A stretch of 39,439 bases of DNA from Bacillota bacterium (GTDB lineage: Bacteria > Bacillota > Clostridia > Christensenellales > Aristaeellaceae): contig JAEXCG010000212.1 of the NCBI GenBank assembly GCA_023402355.1, positions 1 to 39,439 of the forward strand, written 5' to 3'. Positions 8,279 through 15,964 of the stretch are shown in pieces. The translations under genes and the position numbers were made by a program. The notes below the pieces were generated by a model, which saw only the letters and a list, made by a program, of their open reading frames with translations, ran no database searches and was not told where the DNA came from. Position 1 is the first letter of the stretch. Each line of letters opens with the position of its first letter.

Positions 8279-9319
8279 TCAGGCGAATATGCGCAGAATG
8301 TCCTTGTAGGTGAATACCACGACCACCAGCATGAGCAGCACGAAGCCGCACATGTGGATCATGCCCTCCACATTGGGATTCACGGGCTTGCGCCGAATCG
8401 CCTCGATGGCAAAGAAGATCAGGCGGCTGCCGTCGAGCCCCGGAATGGGCAGCAGGTTCATGAAGCCCAGGTTGAGGCTGATGAGGGCCGCGAGCTTGAG
8501 GTAGATGTCGAGCCCGCCCTCGCGCGTCTCCTTCTGGATGATGTTGATCGTGCCCACCGGCCCGGCGATATCGTTCATGCCTTCGCCGCGCGTCACCAGC
8601 CCGGCCAGCGCGTCCCAGATGGTCCTCACCGCCGATATGTTCCAGTCCACCGCGACCTTGACGCTGTCCAGCAGCGGCAGGCGCACGCGCGCGCTGCCAA
8701 AGGAGATGCCGATCGCGTAAGCGCCCATCTCCGCGCTGTACGCAGGCGAAACGGACACGTGCTGATAATCCCCGTCCCGCATGACCGTCAGCGTCACGGG
8801 CCCGCCCGCGCTCTTCGAGATGGCGTCCGTCACCATGGCGGCGCTCGTGATCGTCTCGCCGTTCACGCCGATGAGCGCGTCTCCCACCTCAAGCCCGGCC
8901 GTCTGCGCGGGCTCGCCCGCATTGACGGACTGTATCGTCAGGTAGTATTCGCCGATCGCCGTCACAAAGACGATCACGATCAGCAGCGCGATCACAAAGT
9001 TCATCAAGGGCCCCGCGACGACGGACAGGAAGCGCTTCCAGACCGCCTGCTTGTTGTAGGCGCGGGGGTCGTCGTTGTCCTCGTCTTCGCCGTAAAACTT
9101 GCAGTATCCGCCCACCGGCAGCGCGCGCAGGGAGTAAACCGTCCCCTTCTTGCCCGTGTGCGCCCAGATCTTGGGGCCCATGCCGATGGAAAATTCCATG
9201 ACCTCGATGCCGCACAGGCGCGCCACGAAGAAGTGCCCCGCCTCGTGCACCATGACCAGAACGCCCAGCATCACGAGGGCAAGCAAAACATAGAAAAGCG
9301 TGCTAAACGTTGAAAACAC
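8279..9319 (-). CDS. rseP: RseP/RasP-type site-2 intramembrane zinc metalloprotease
   Basis: A 346-residue membrane protease that cuts transmembrane anti-sigma factors and signal-peptide remnants. The zinc motif HEAGH is at residues 25-29 in the first membrane helix. A further membrane segment follows (about 100-125), then one PDZ domain (about 130-205), and the third zinc ligand motif LPIPGLDG near residue 300, followed by a last hydrophobic helix. The start is a GTG at 9319. GGAG is only 1-2 bases upstream, so initiation looks weak, and the true start could be a downstream codon. It lies between dxr and ispG, as in many Firmicutes. The 162 bases upstream of it hold nothing I recognise. Confidence 0.94.
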   Translation of the reverse strand: MFSTFSTLFYVLLALVMLGVLVMVHEAGHFFVARLCGIEVMEFSIGMGPKIWAHTGKKGTVYSLRALPVGGYCKFYGEDEDNDDPRAYNKQAVWKRFLSVVAGPLMNFVIALLIVIVFVTAIGEYYLTIQSVNAGEPAQTAGLEVGDALIGVNGETITSAAMVTDAISKSAGGPVTLTVMRDGDYQHVSVSPAYSAEMGAYAIGISFGSARVRLPLLDSVKVAVDWNISAVRTIWDALAGLVTRGEGMNDIAGPVGTINIIQKETREGGLDIYLKLAALISLNLGFMNLLPIPGLDGSRLIFFAIEAIRRKPVNPNVEGMIHMCGFVLLMLVVVVFTYKDILRIFA

Positions 9320-9481
9320 TCTCCTTATTCATCTCGCCCTTCGCTCTTGTCAGATAGGGGCGATTCACGTCCGGCTGCGCCGCGCACGCGTCATCCGGTG
9401 CTCTTCTTCAGCCGTCCTTGCTATTCTACGCGCCGGCCGTGCGTATTCTTCCCACTTCTCCGCATTTTGCCCCAGGGGATA

Positions 9482-10618
9482 TCAGGCAAGCAGCGCCTGC
9501 GCCGCCGCGCGGGCGGCCCGGTCCGCCTCGAAGACCTCCTCCAGGCTGGGCGTTTGCACGACGCCGACGCGTTGCATCGTCTCCTCCACGACTTCGGCGA
9601 TGCGGCCAAAGCAGATGCGGTCTTCCAGAAACGCCTGCACCGCCGCCTCGTTCGCGCCGTTCAGCACGGCGGGCGCCGTGCCGCCCGCTTTCAGCGCGGC
9701 GTACGCGAGATTCAGCGCGGGAAACCGATCCGTGTCCGGCGCTTCAAAGGTCAGGGCGCCTATCTTGGACCAGTCGATCCGCTGCCCGCCCGTCGCCAGC
9801 CGCTCCGGCCAGGACATGGCGTACAGGATCGGCAGGCGCATGTCCGGCGTGCCCATCTGGGCGATCACCGCGCCGTCTTCGTATTCGACCATGGAATGCA
9901 CCACGCTCTGCGGGTGAACAAGCACGTCGATTTTTTCGGCGGGCATGTCGAAAAGCCAACGCGCCTCGATCACCTCCAGCGCCTTGTTCATCATCGTCGC
10001 GGAATCGATCGTGATCTTCTGGCCCATCGACCAGTTCGGGTGCCTGAGGGCCTGCGCCTTCGTCGCCCGGTAAATGTCTCGCTTCTCCCACGTGCGGAAG
10101 GGGCCGCCGGACGCCGTCAGCAGCAGGCGGCGCGGCGCGTTGCCCTGCGCGCCCTGCAAGCACTGAAAGATCGCGCTGTGCTCGCTGTCCACCGGCAGCA
10201 AGGGCTTTCCCGCCCTGCGGGCGGCCTCCGTCACCAGCGCTCCGCCCGCGACAAGCGGTTCCTTGTTGGCGAGCAGCACGCGCTTGCCGCTTTGAAGCGC
10301 CGCCATCACCGCGGAGAGCCCCGCAATGCCGACGACCGATACCAGCACGTCGTCCGCGTCCGCGTGCTCCGCCGTGTAGGTTAGGGCCTCCTCGCCGAAG
10401 ACCCATTCGACCTGCTTTAAGTCGTCCGGAATCGCGTCCGGGCGCACCACAAGGCCCGCGAGCCTGGGTTTAAAGGCCCGCACCTGTTCAAAAAACAGCG
10501 CGTAGCTCGAGCGCGCGACGAGCGCCGTCACCTGATAGCGGTCCGCGTGCAGCGCCGCTACCTGAAGCGCCTGCGTGCCGATGGAGCCCGTGGAACCCAA
10601 TATCGCCAATTTGCGCAT
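9482..10618 (-). CDS. dxr: 1-deoxy-D-xylulose 5-phosphate reductoisomerase Dxr
   Basis: A 378-residue NADPH enzyme, the committed step of the MEP pathway (DXP to MEP). Seen: the nucleotide-binding LGSTGSIGTQ at the N-terminus, LANKEPLV, the metal and substrate block PVDSEHSAIFQCL, TASGGPFR, HPNWSMGQKITIDSATMMNK and the C-terminal helical domain. The ATG at 10618 has GAGGAGG 9 bases upstream. An in-frame ATG 21 bases earlier has no such site. It lies 27 bases after cdsA in the same operon as ispG, uppS and cdsA, which links isoprenoid supply to lipid-carrier and phospholipid synthesis. Confidence 0.97.
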   Translation of the reverse strand: MRKLAILGSTGSIGTQALQVAALHADRYQVTALVARSSYALFFEQVRAFKPRLAGLVVRPDAIPDDLKQVEWVFGEEALTYTAEHADADDVLVSVVGIAGLSAVMAALQSGKRVLLANKEPLVAGGALVTEAARRAGKPLLPVDSEHSAIFQCLQGAQGNAPRRLLLTASGGPFRTWEKRDIYRATKAQALRHPNWSMGQKITIDSATMMNKALEVIEARWLFDMPAEKIDVLVHPQSVVHSMVEYEDGAVIAQMGTPDMRLPILYAMSWPERLATGGQRIDWSKIGALTFEAPDTDRFPALNLAYAALKAGGTAPAVLNGANEAAVQAFLEDRICFGRIAEVVEETMQRVGVVQTPSLEEVFEADRAARAAAQALLA

Positions 10619-10645
10619 GCAAGAAGTCCTCCTCTTCATTCCCGC

Positions 10646-11449
10646 TTACATGAGCAGCAGGCAATACGAGCACACGACGATCAGCGTGAACAGCACGCTG
10701 TCCATCCGATCCATGATGCCGCCGTGCCCCGGGAAGACGGAACCGAAGTCCTTGATTCCGCAGTGACGCTTGACGAGCGAGGCCGTGAGATCGCCCACCT
10801 GACCCGCGACGCCGCCCACCAGCGCGAGCAGCACGACGCTGCCGAGACCCGGCATCTGCATGCCGCCAAGCTGGCACAGGTAAAACGCGGCAAGGCAGGT
10901 CAGCGCCCCGCCGACCAGCCCCGCGATGGAGCCCTCCACCGTCTTCTTCGGGCTGACCGCCGGACACAGCTTGTGCTTTCCGAAAAAAGAGCCGATAAAA
11001 TACGCGAAGATGTCGCCGGAAAAGGCGATTACGAACGTGAGCACGACGAGCGCGATGCCCACGGGGTAGCGCACGCCGTCCAGCAGGATGAGAAAGAGCG
11101 ACATGGGCAAAAAGACGGTCAGCAGCGGATACAGCGAAGCCGCCGCGTCGATCCATTCCGGCGACCTGCGCCGCACGACCTCCAGCATGATGAGCAGCAT
11201 CGCAAAGACGAGCAGCGCCAGGATGATGTAGGGCCCCTTCCAGACGTAGGCCGGCCACATCAGCACCGCGGCCAGCAGGCCCGGCCAGGCTACCGGCTTA
11301 TGGCCGCCCGCCTTAAAGGCCATGTACTCCTCGTAGAGCCCCATCACGCAGAAGACCGCCACCACGAGCGACGCCACCCAGCCCCTGAAATAGAGAATCG
11401 CGATCAGCGCCAGGATGCCAAATACGCCTGTTATGATGCGTTGTACCAT
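10646..11449 (-). CDS. cdsA: phosphatidate cytidylyltransferase CdsA
   Basis: A 267-residue polytopic membrane enzyme making CDP-diacylglycerol from phosphatidate and CTP. About seven hydrophobic segments are visible. The conserved block GDIFAYFIGSFFGKHKL (about 145-161), SPKKTVEGSIAG, and the C-terminal signature GHGGIMDRMDS with its catalytic aspartates are intact. GGGAGG lies 8 bases before the ATG. It follows uppS by 15 bases and precedes dxr by 27, so it is co-transcribed. The order uppS-cdsA-dxr-rseP is conserved across Firmicutes. Confidence 0.96.
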   Translation of the reverse strand: MVQRIITGVFGILALIAILYFRGWVASLVVAVFCVMGLYEEYMAFKAGGHKPVAWPGLLAAVLMWPAYVWKGPYIILALLVFAMLLIMLEVVRRRSPEWIDAAASLYPLLTVFLPMSLFLILLDGVRYPVGIALVVLTFVIAFSGDIFAYFIGSFFGKHKLCPAVSPKKTVEGSIAGLVGGALTCLAAFYLCQLGGMQMPGLGSVVLLALVGGVAGQVGDLTASLVKRHCGIKDFGSVFPGHGGIMDRMDSVLFTLIVVCSYCLLLM

Positions 11450-11464
11450 CTTTTGATCCTCCCG

Positions 11465-12223
11465 TTACGCTTTTACGCCGCCGAAGCGCCGGTCTCTCTT
11501 CTGATACTCCATCAGAGCCGCCCGGTAAGCGGCCAGATCGAAGTCCGGCCAGAGCGTATCCACGACGACGAACTCCGCGTAGGAAACCTGATAAAGCAGA
11601 AAGTTGCTCAGCCGCATTTCTCCGCTGGTGCGGATCAGCAGATCGACGTCCGGAAGCCCGGCCGTGTACAGGCATGACTCAAACAGCCGCTCGTCCACCT
11701 GCTCCGCGCGAAGCTCCCCGCGTTCGACCCGCTCGGCAATCGTGCGCGCGGCGCGCACGATCTCCATGCGGCTTCCGTAATTGAGCGCGATGTTCAGCTT
11801 GAGCCCCGTGTTGCCGCCCGTCTTCTCCATCGCGGCGACCAGCGCCGCCCGCTGCGGCGCGGGCATGCCCTCCACGTCGCCGAGGATGCGGATGCACACG
11901 CGGTTTTCGTGCAGCTCGTCGATTTCCCTGCCGAAAAACTCCAGCAGCAGGCTCATCAGGGCCCCCACCTCGTCCTTCGGGCGCGACCAGTTTTCCGTCG
12001 AGAAAGCGTAAATCGTCAGCGCCTTGATGCCAAGATCGCTGCTCTCCCGGATGATGGCCCGCAGCGCCTCGACGCCCGCGCGATGGCCGAAAGCGCGCGG
12101 CTGATTGCGCCGCTTCGCCCATCTTCCGTTGCCGTCCATGATGATCGCCACGTGCTGCGGCAGACGCGATGGATCAAGCCCGTCGTCCGCCTCGGCCTTT
12201 TTTGCTTTTCCCCAAAATGCCAT
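11465..12223 (-). CDS. uppS: isoprenyl transferase (undecaprenyl diphosphate synthase) UppS
   Basis: A 252-residue cis-prenyltransferase that elongates farnesyl diphosphate to the C55 lipid carrier used in peptidoglycan synthesis. Seen: HVAIIMDGNGRWAKRR (catalytic Asp in MDGNGRWA, about residues 29-36), the FGHRAG block, TIYAFSTENWSRP, and the C-terminal DLLIRTSGEMRLSNFLLYQ with the substrate-binding arginines. AAGGA lies 7 bases before the ATG. A stable hairpin at 12258-12280 sits in the 58-base gap after orf69 and could reduce transcription into uppS. Confidence 0.97.
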   Translation of the reverse strand: MAFWGKAKKAEADDGLDPSRLPQHVAIIMDGNGRWAKRRNQPRAFGHRAGVEALRAIIRESSDLGIKALTIYAFSTENWSRPKDEVGALMSLLLEFFGREIDELHENRVCIRILGDVEGMPAPQRAALVAAMEKTGGNTGLKLNIALNYGSRMEIVRAARTIAERVERGELRAEQVDERLFESCLYTAGLPDVDLLIRTSGEMRLSNFLLYQVSYAEFVVVDTLWPDFDLAAYRAALMEYQKRDRRFGGVKA

Positions 12224-12251
12224 AAGTCATTCCTTTCGCTGCGTCTTTTCA

Positions 12252-12280
12252 AAAGGACAGGCGGGGGTTCGCCCCGCCTG
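12252..12280 (-). terminator. hairpin between orf69 and uppS, possible attenuator
   Basis: A perfect 9-bp GC stem, CAGGCGGGG paired with CCCCGCCTG (loop of 5), directly after the orf69 stop. On the minus strand it is followed by UCCUUUUG, a broken U-run. Full termination here would cut off uppS and all genes downstream, so partial attenuation is the more likely role. Confidence 0.5.
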
Positions 12281-12281
12281 C

Positions 12282-12491
12282 TTATTCTACCGGTTGAATG
12301 GGATCTACAAACAGCGCGACCGTCAGCTCGTTTCGAGCCTCGTCATAGCGCAGCACGCGCAGGACGCCTTCCCGCGCCTCGTCCCGCCGCCGCGGCGCGC
12401 AGGTTTTAACGATCCGGGGTGTCTTGCCCGCCGCCTTCAGGCGCTCAAGCGCCGTTTCCAGGGGCAGCCCGGCCAAGCAAACGCCGCTCAT
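12282..12491 (-). CDS. small protein of unknown function (69 residues) coupled to frr
   Basis: I do not recognise a named family. The start ATG shares ATGA with the frr stop, which implies translational coupling. The N-terminus (SGVCLAGLPLETALERLKAAG) resembles the 'G-x-PLE-x-AL-x-x-L-x-x-AG' helix seen in PASTA-like and other small alpha/beta modules. The rest has a basic stretch (APRRRDEAR) and a short beta-rich tail ending near LTVALFVDP. There is no signal peptide and no membrane segment. Its placement inside the frr-uppS operon and its codon use, like its neighbours', argue that it is real. A role in translation or envelope synthesis would be a guess from position only. Confidence 0.65.
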   Translation of the reverse strand: MSGVCLAGLPLETALERLKAAGKTPRIVKTCAPRRRDEAREGVLRVLRYDEARNELTVALFVDPIQPVE

Positions 12492-13048
12492 CTGACGTCC
12501 AGAATTTCCTTTTCCTTGTCCGCGCAGATCTTGTCGACGTCCTTGATCGCCGCGTCGGTCAGCTTCTGAACGTCTTCCTCCGCCTTCTTCTGGTCGTCCT
12601 CGGTGATCTCCGCGTCCTTCTTCATCTTCTTGAACTGCTCCATCGCGTCACGGCGGATGGCGCGGATCGCAACCTTGGCCTCCTCCGCGTTTTTGCGGAC
12701 GACCTTCGTGAGCTCCTTGCGGCGCTCCTCGGTCAGCTCCGGCAGCATCAGGCGGATGATCTTTCCGTCGTTGGAGGGGGTCAGCCCCAGATCGCTCTTG
12801 AGGATCGCCTTTTCCACCGTGGACAGCATCTTGCTGTCCCACAGAGAAATCTGCAAGAGCCGCGGCTCCGGCGCCGAGATGTTCGCCATCTGCGTCAGGG
12901 GCGTGGGCGTGCCGTAGTAATCGACCATGATGCGGTCGAGCAGCTGCGGGTTCGCGCGGCCCGCGCGAATGGCCATCAGGTCCGAACGAAGCACGTCCTT
13001 CGTCTTGTTCATTTTATGTTTGGCGGTATCCATAACGTCCTTAATCAT
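12488..13048 (-). CDS. frr: ribosome recycling factor
   Basis: A 186-residue protein that, with EF-G, splits post-termination ribosomes. It has the full family length. Seen: RSDLMAIRAGRANPQLLDRI near residue 28, the YYGTPTPLTQMANIS hinge block, LGLTPSNDGKIIRL, and the long C-terminal helix with TEERRKELTKVVRKNAEEAK. The ATG at 13048 is chosen: GGGAGG lies 8 bases upstream, and an earlier in-frame TTG has no site. It is the first gene after the promoter at 13086-13114 and heads the operon that runs to polC. Confidence 0.97.
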   Translation of the reverse strand: MIKDVMDTAKHKMNKTKDVLRSDLMAIRAGRANPQLLDRIMVDYYGTPTPLTQMANISAPEPRLLQISLWDSKMLSTVEKAILKSDLGLTPSNDGKIIRLMLPELTEERRKELTKVVRKNAEEAKVAIRAIRRDAMEQFKKMKKDAEITEDDQKKAEEDVQKLTDAAIKDVDKICADKEKEILDVR

Positions 13049-13085
13049 TGGAGCTTCCTCCCATAAACGCAAATTTCTTGTCTAT

Positions 13086-13114
13086 ATTGTATACGTTTCC
13101 ATCGATTCTGGCAA
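13086..13114 (-). promoter_or_regulatory. sigma-A-type promoter upstream of frr
   Basis: On the minus strand, TTGCCA (13109-13114), a 17-base spacer and TACAAT (13086-13091). The start site should be near 13079, giving a leader of about 31 bases to the frr ATG. It follows the hairpin after pyrH, so frr and the genes down to polC can be expressed apart from pyrH. Confidence 0.78.
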
Positions 13115-13170
13115 GAGTTTTCTTTTCGCGGTCGGTGATGCTGCCGCGAAGCGTTCCCCCGCGCGAGGGC

Positions 13171-13203
13171 AAAGAAAAGCGGGCGCGGAAATCCGCGTCC
13201 GCC
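13171..13203 (-). terminator. terminator after pyrH
   Basis: A GC-rich stem of about 10 bp with one mismatch (arms 13179-13188 and 13193-13202, loop of 4), followed on the minus strand by TTTTCTTT. It starts 13 bases after the pyrH stop and lies upstream of the frr promoter. Confidence 0.65.
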
Positions 13204-13215
13204 CGAGCGCCCCGC

Positions 13216-13929
13216 TCAGGGATGAACGAGCGTGCCCATGCCGTCGCCCTGCATGACGCGCAGGATGTTTTCCGGATCGTCCAGCCCGAACACGCGGATC
13301 GCCGGCACCTTGTTTTCCATGCAGATGGTGATGGCCGCCGCGTCCATGACGCGCAGGCCGCGTTGCTGTGCCTCGGCGTAGGTAATGTCCTTGAGCAGCT
13401 TTGCCTCCGGATTCTGGCGGGGGTCGTCGTCGTAGACGCCGTCGATGTTCTTCGCCAGCAAAATGGCGTCCGCGCCGATCTCCACCGCGCGCAGCGCGGC
13501 GGCGGTGTCGGTGGAGAAGAAGGGATTGCCCGTGCCGCAGGCGAAGAGCACCACGCGGCCCTTTTCCAGGTGCCGCATCGCGCGCCTGTAGGTATACGGC
13601 TCCGCGAAGCGCGTCATCTCGATGGCGGTTTGCAGCCGGGTCTGAATGCCCTGACGCTCCAGCGCGTCCTGCATCGCGAGGGAGTTGATCATCGTCCCCA
13701 GCATGCCCATGTGGTCCGCCGTGACCGCGCCCATCTTCGCCGCAGGGCCCTGACGCCCACGCCAGATGTTGCCCGCGCCGATGACGATCGCGATTTCCGC
13801 GTGCATCTCGTGCACCTCGCGGATGACTGCGGCCACGCGGTCGATCTGCTCAAAGTCAAACAGCCTGCCGTTTTCACCGAGTGCCTCGCCGCTCAGCTTG
13901 ATGAGCACGCGCTTGTACTTTTGTTCCAT
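13216..13929 (-). CDS. pyrH: UMP kinase PyrH
   Basis: A 237-residue amino-acid-kinase-family enzyme that phosphorylates UMP to UDP. Seen: YKRVLIKLSGEALG at the N-terminus, IGAGNIWRG, HMGMLGTMINSLAMQDAL (UMP-binding helix), GTGNPFFSTDTAAALRA, and the C-terminal DGVYDDDPRQNPEA loop. The start is the ATG at 13929. A GTG directly before it (13932) is equally possible, and AGAGG lies 8-11 bases upstream. It lies between a strong terminator after tsf and another after pyrH. I see no clear promoter of its own, so expression may depend on readthrough from rpsB-tsf. Confidence 0.96.
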   Translation of the reverse strand: MEQKYKRVLIKLSGEALGENGRLFDFEQIDRVAAVIREVHEMHAEIAIVIGAGNIWRGRQGPAAKMGAVTADHMGMLGTMINSLAMQDALERQGIQTRLQTAIEMTRFAEPYTYRRAMRHLEKGRVVLFACGTGNPFFSTDTAAALRAVEIGADAILLAKNIDGVYDDDPRQNPEAKLLKDITYAEAQQRGLRVMDAAAITICMENKVPAIRVFGLDDPENILRVMQGDGMGTLVHP

Positions 13930-13957
13930 CACGCATCCATCCTCTCTTCGTATCGCC

Positions 13958-14003
13958 TTAAAAAAAGGAACACGTCCGTGCTGACACGGAGGGTGTTCCT
14001 TTT
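13958..14003 (-). terminator. intrinsic terminator after tsf
   Basis: A long bipartite hairpin: outer arms GTGTTCCTTTT (13993-14003) and AAAAGGAACAC (13963-13973), inner stem TCCGTG/CACGGA with a CTGA loop (13975-13990). On the minus strand it ends in a run of seven T. It starts 10 bases after the tsf stop and stands between tsf and pyrH. Confidence 0.88.
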
Positions 14004-14012
14004 CTTTTTGTA

Positions 14013-14666
14013 TTACTTCCGTCCGGCTTCTGCCATGACTTCCTCGGCGAAGTTGTCCTGGCGCTTTTCCAGGCCCTCGCCGCGCTCATAGCGCGTAAAG
14101 CGGCGAATCGTGATCTTCTCGCCGATGGTCGCCGTCGCCTCCGCGATCAGGTCTCCGATCGTCTTGTCGGGATCCTTGACGTAGGGCTGCTCCATCAGGC
14201 AGATTTCCTTGTAGTACTTCTCCACGCGGCCCTCGACCATGCGGTCGACGATCTTCTCGGGCTTGCCCTCGTTGAGCGCCTGCGCGCGCAGAACTTCCTT
14301 TTCCTTGTCCAGCGCGTCGGTGGGCACTTCCTCGCGGCGCACGTACTGCGGGTTCGCCGCGGCGATGTGCATCGCGACGTCGTGGCACAGGCTCTTGAAG
14401 TTGTCGGTCTTGGCGACGAAGTCGGTCTCGCAGTTGATCTCGAGCAGCACGCCGATGCGGCCGCCCATGTGGATGTACGCGTCGACCAGGCCCTCGGCGG
14501 CGATGCGGCCCGCCTTCTTGGCGGCCTTGGCGATGCCCTTCTCGCGCAGGTAATCGATCGCCTTTTCCACATTGCCCTCGCACTCGACGAGCGCCTTCTT
14601 GCAGTCCATCATGCCAGCGCCGGTGCGCTCGCGCAGGTCTTTGACCATGCTAGCGGTGATTTCCAT
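14013..14666 (-). CDS. tsf: elongation factor Ts
   Basis: A 217-residue guanine-nucleotide exchange factor for EF-Tu. Seen: the N-terminal UBA-like part with VKDLRERTGAGMMDCKKAL, then INCETDFVAKTDNF (about 76-89), the core dimerisation region and the C-terminal IGEKITIRRFTRYE strand. It is shorter than the forms of about 280-300 residues in E. coli and B. subtilis, and matches the short class in which part of the second core subdomain is absent. AGGAGG lies 8 bases before the ATG. It follows rpsB by 33 bases and is followed by a strong terminator. Confidence 0.97.
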   Translation of the reverse strand: MEITASMVKDLRERTGAGMMDCKKALVECEGNVEKAIDYLREKGIAKAAKKAGRIAAEGLVDAYIHMGGRIGVLLEINCETDFVAKTDNFKSLCHDVAMHIAAANPQYVRREEVPTDALDKEKEVLRAQALNEGKPEKIVDRMVEGRVEKYYKEICLMEQPYVKDPDKTIGDLIAEATATIGEKITIRRFTRYERGEGLEKRQDNFAEEVMAEAGRK

Positions 14667-14699
14667 CGTCTATTCCTCCTGTTGCGTTTCGTGTCGGCC

Positions 14700-15422
14700 T
14701 TACTGCGCGGCGGCTTCCGTCGTCTCCGGCTCAGCCTGCTCGCCCTGCTTGCCCTCGAGGATCGCGTCGGCCATCTTGCCGGCGATCAGCTTGACGGCGC
14801 GGATCGCGTCGTCGTTGCCGGGGATCACGTAATCGACCTCGTCCGGGTCGCAGTTGGTGTCGACGATCGCGACGATCGGGATGTTCAGGATGCGGGCCTC
14901 GGTCACCGCGATGTGCTCCTTGCGCGGATCGACCACGAACAGCGCGCCCGGCAGGTTCTTCATCTCGCGGATGCCGCCCAGGTTCGCTTCGAGCTTTTCG
15001 CGCTCGGCCATCAGCTTGATGACTTCCTTCTTTGGCAGCACTTCAAAGTCGCCGCGCTGCTCCATCGCGTCGATCGCGTTGAGGCGGGCGATACGGGTCT
15101 TGATGGTCTTGAAGTTGGTCAGCATGCCGCCCAGCCAGCGGTTGTTGACGTAAAACATGTTGCAGCGCTTGGCTTCCTGCTCAATGGACTCCTGCGCCTG
15201 CTTCTTCGTGCCGACGAACAGCACGGTCTTGCCCTCCATCGCGAGGTTGCGCACGAACATGTACGCCTCGTCGATCTTCCGGACGGTCTTCTGCAGGTCG
15301 ATGATGTAGATGCCATTGCGCTCGGTGAAGATGTAGGGCGCCATTTTGGGGTTCCAGCGGCGGGTCTGGTGACCGAAGTGCACGCCCGCTTCCAGGAGCT
15401 GCTTCATAGAGATAACTGCCAT
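14700..15422 (-). CDS. rpsB: 30S ribosomal protein S2
   Basis: A 240-residue ribosomal protein. Family blocks are intact: MKQLLEAGVHFGHQTRRWNPKMAPYIF at the N-terminus, VLFVGTKKQAQ, NNRWLGGMLTNF, and PGALFVVDPRKEHIAVTEA; DTNCDPDEVDYVIPGNDDAIRAV follows. A short acidic Ala/Glu tail ends the protein. AGGAGG lies 8 bases before the ATG. It is transcribed from the promoter at 15518-15546 through a leader that folds into a nested stem (15449-15501), which suggests autogenous control. tsf follows. Confidence 0.98.
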   Translation of the reverse strand: MAVISMKQLLEAGVHFGHQTRRWNPKMAPYIFTERNGIYIIDLQKTVRKIDEAYMFVRNLAMEGKTVLFVGTKKQAQESIEQEAKRCNMFYVNNRWLGGMLTNFKTIKTRIARLNAIDAMEQRGDFEVLPKKEVIKLMAEREKLEANLGGIREMKNLPGALFVVDPRKEHIAVTEARILNIPIVAIVDTNCDPDEVDYVIPGNDDAIRAVKLIAGKMADAILEGKQGEQAEPETTEAAAQ

Positions 15423-15448
15423 TTGGGTTTCCTCCTTTTTTAACCTCC

Positions 15449-15501
15449 CCGTGCGTTTCCTTTATTTGGGCCCGTTGGGCAGGACAAATAAATCGGCACG
15501 G
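15449..15501 (-). promoter_or_regulatory. structured 5' leader of rpsB-tsf, candidate S2 autoregulatory RNA
   Basis: Three helices are nested in 53 bases: outer CCGTGC/GCACGG (15449-15454 with 15496-15501), middle TTTATTTG/CAAATAAA (15461-15468 with 15485-15492) and apical GCCC/GGGC with a three-base loop (15470-15480). Short asymmetric internal loops separate them. The element begins about 10 bases after the predicted start site and ends about 26 bases before the ribosome binding site. Ribosomal-protein operons are often controlled by such leaders; that this one binds S2 is inferred. Confidence 0.6.
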
Positions 15502-15517
15502 GTGCGATTTCCGCAAT

Positions 15518-15546
15518 AGTATACCACAAATCTGCGCGATGCACAA
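15518..15546 (-). promoter_or_regulatory. sigma-A-type promoter of rpsB-tsf
   Basis: On the minus strand, TTGTGC (15541-15546), a 17-base spacer and TATACT (15518-15523). The predicted start site is near 15511. It lies between the rnpB terminator and the rpsB leader stem. Confidence 0.8.
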
Positions 15547-15580
15547 GTACGCCGCGTCTACTTTTTTTAGCCCGTCATGC

Positions 15581-15617
15581 AAAACGGGGCGCGCTTCCTC
15601 CTGCGGAAGCGCGCCCC
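15581..15617 (-). terminator. intrinsic terminator of rnpB
   Basis: A 13-bp GC-rich stem, GGGGCGCGCTTCC paired with GGAAGCGCGCCCC (loop of 6), followed on the minus strand by GTTTTGC. It starts 4 bases after the P1 stem of the RNase P RNA. Confidence 0.85.
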
Positions 15618-15621
15618 ATGC

Positions 15622-15958
15622 GGTTGTGAGCGGAGCCTGTAAGCCGAGTTCTGTCGTGAACGATCATCTATCTAGACCTGCCGTTACCGGCAGGTTCAAG
15701 CGAAATCCTAGAGCATGACGGGCCGCCATATGCGCTCTATCGTATCTTGCACCGGGTGGGGTTTACATAGCGGACAAGTCGCCAAGCCGCTGGTGAGCTC
15801 TTACCTCACCTTTCCATCCTTACACGCTCTCGCATGCGGTATCTCTCTGTTGCACTTTCCTTGGAGTCGCCTCCACCGGGTGTTACCCGGCACCCTGCCC
15901 TATGGAGCTCGGACTTTCCTCATGCCGAAGCACGCGACCGTCTAGCAACCTCACAACC
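15622..15958 (-). ncRNA. rnpB: RNase P RNA, class A
   Basis: The catalytic RNA that removes 5' leaders from tRNA precursors, about 337 nt. The universal P4 strand GAGGAAAGTCCGAGCTCC lies near the 5' end. It is followed by the class A hallmark AGGGTGCCGGGTAACACCCGG region, AAAGTGCAACAGAGAGATACCGC, and GGTGAGGTAAGAGCTCACC. The 3' end has ACAGAACTCGGCTTACAGGCTCC, the second P4 strand region. The ends are set by a perfect 9-bp P1 stem: GGTTGTGAG at the 5' end and CTCACAACC at the 3' end (15950-15958 and 15622-15630). Class A, not the Bacillus class B, fits a clostridial host. Confidence 0.95.
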
Positions 15959-15964
15959 TTACGA

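Noticed and set aside
15715..15945. Plus-strand reading frame of 76 codons, and another at 15902-16189
   Set aside because: Both overlap the RNase P RNA gene or its promoter and have no coding character.
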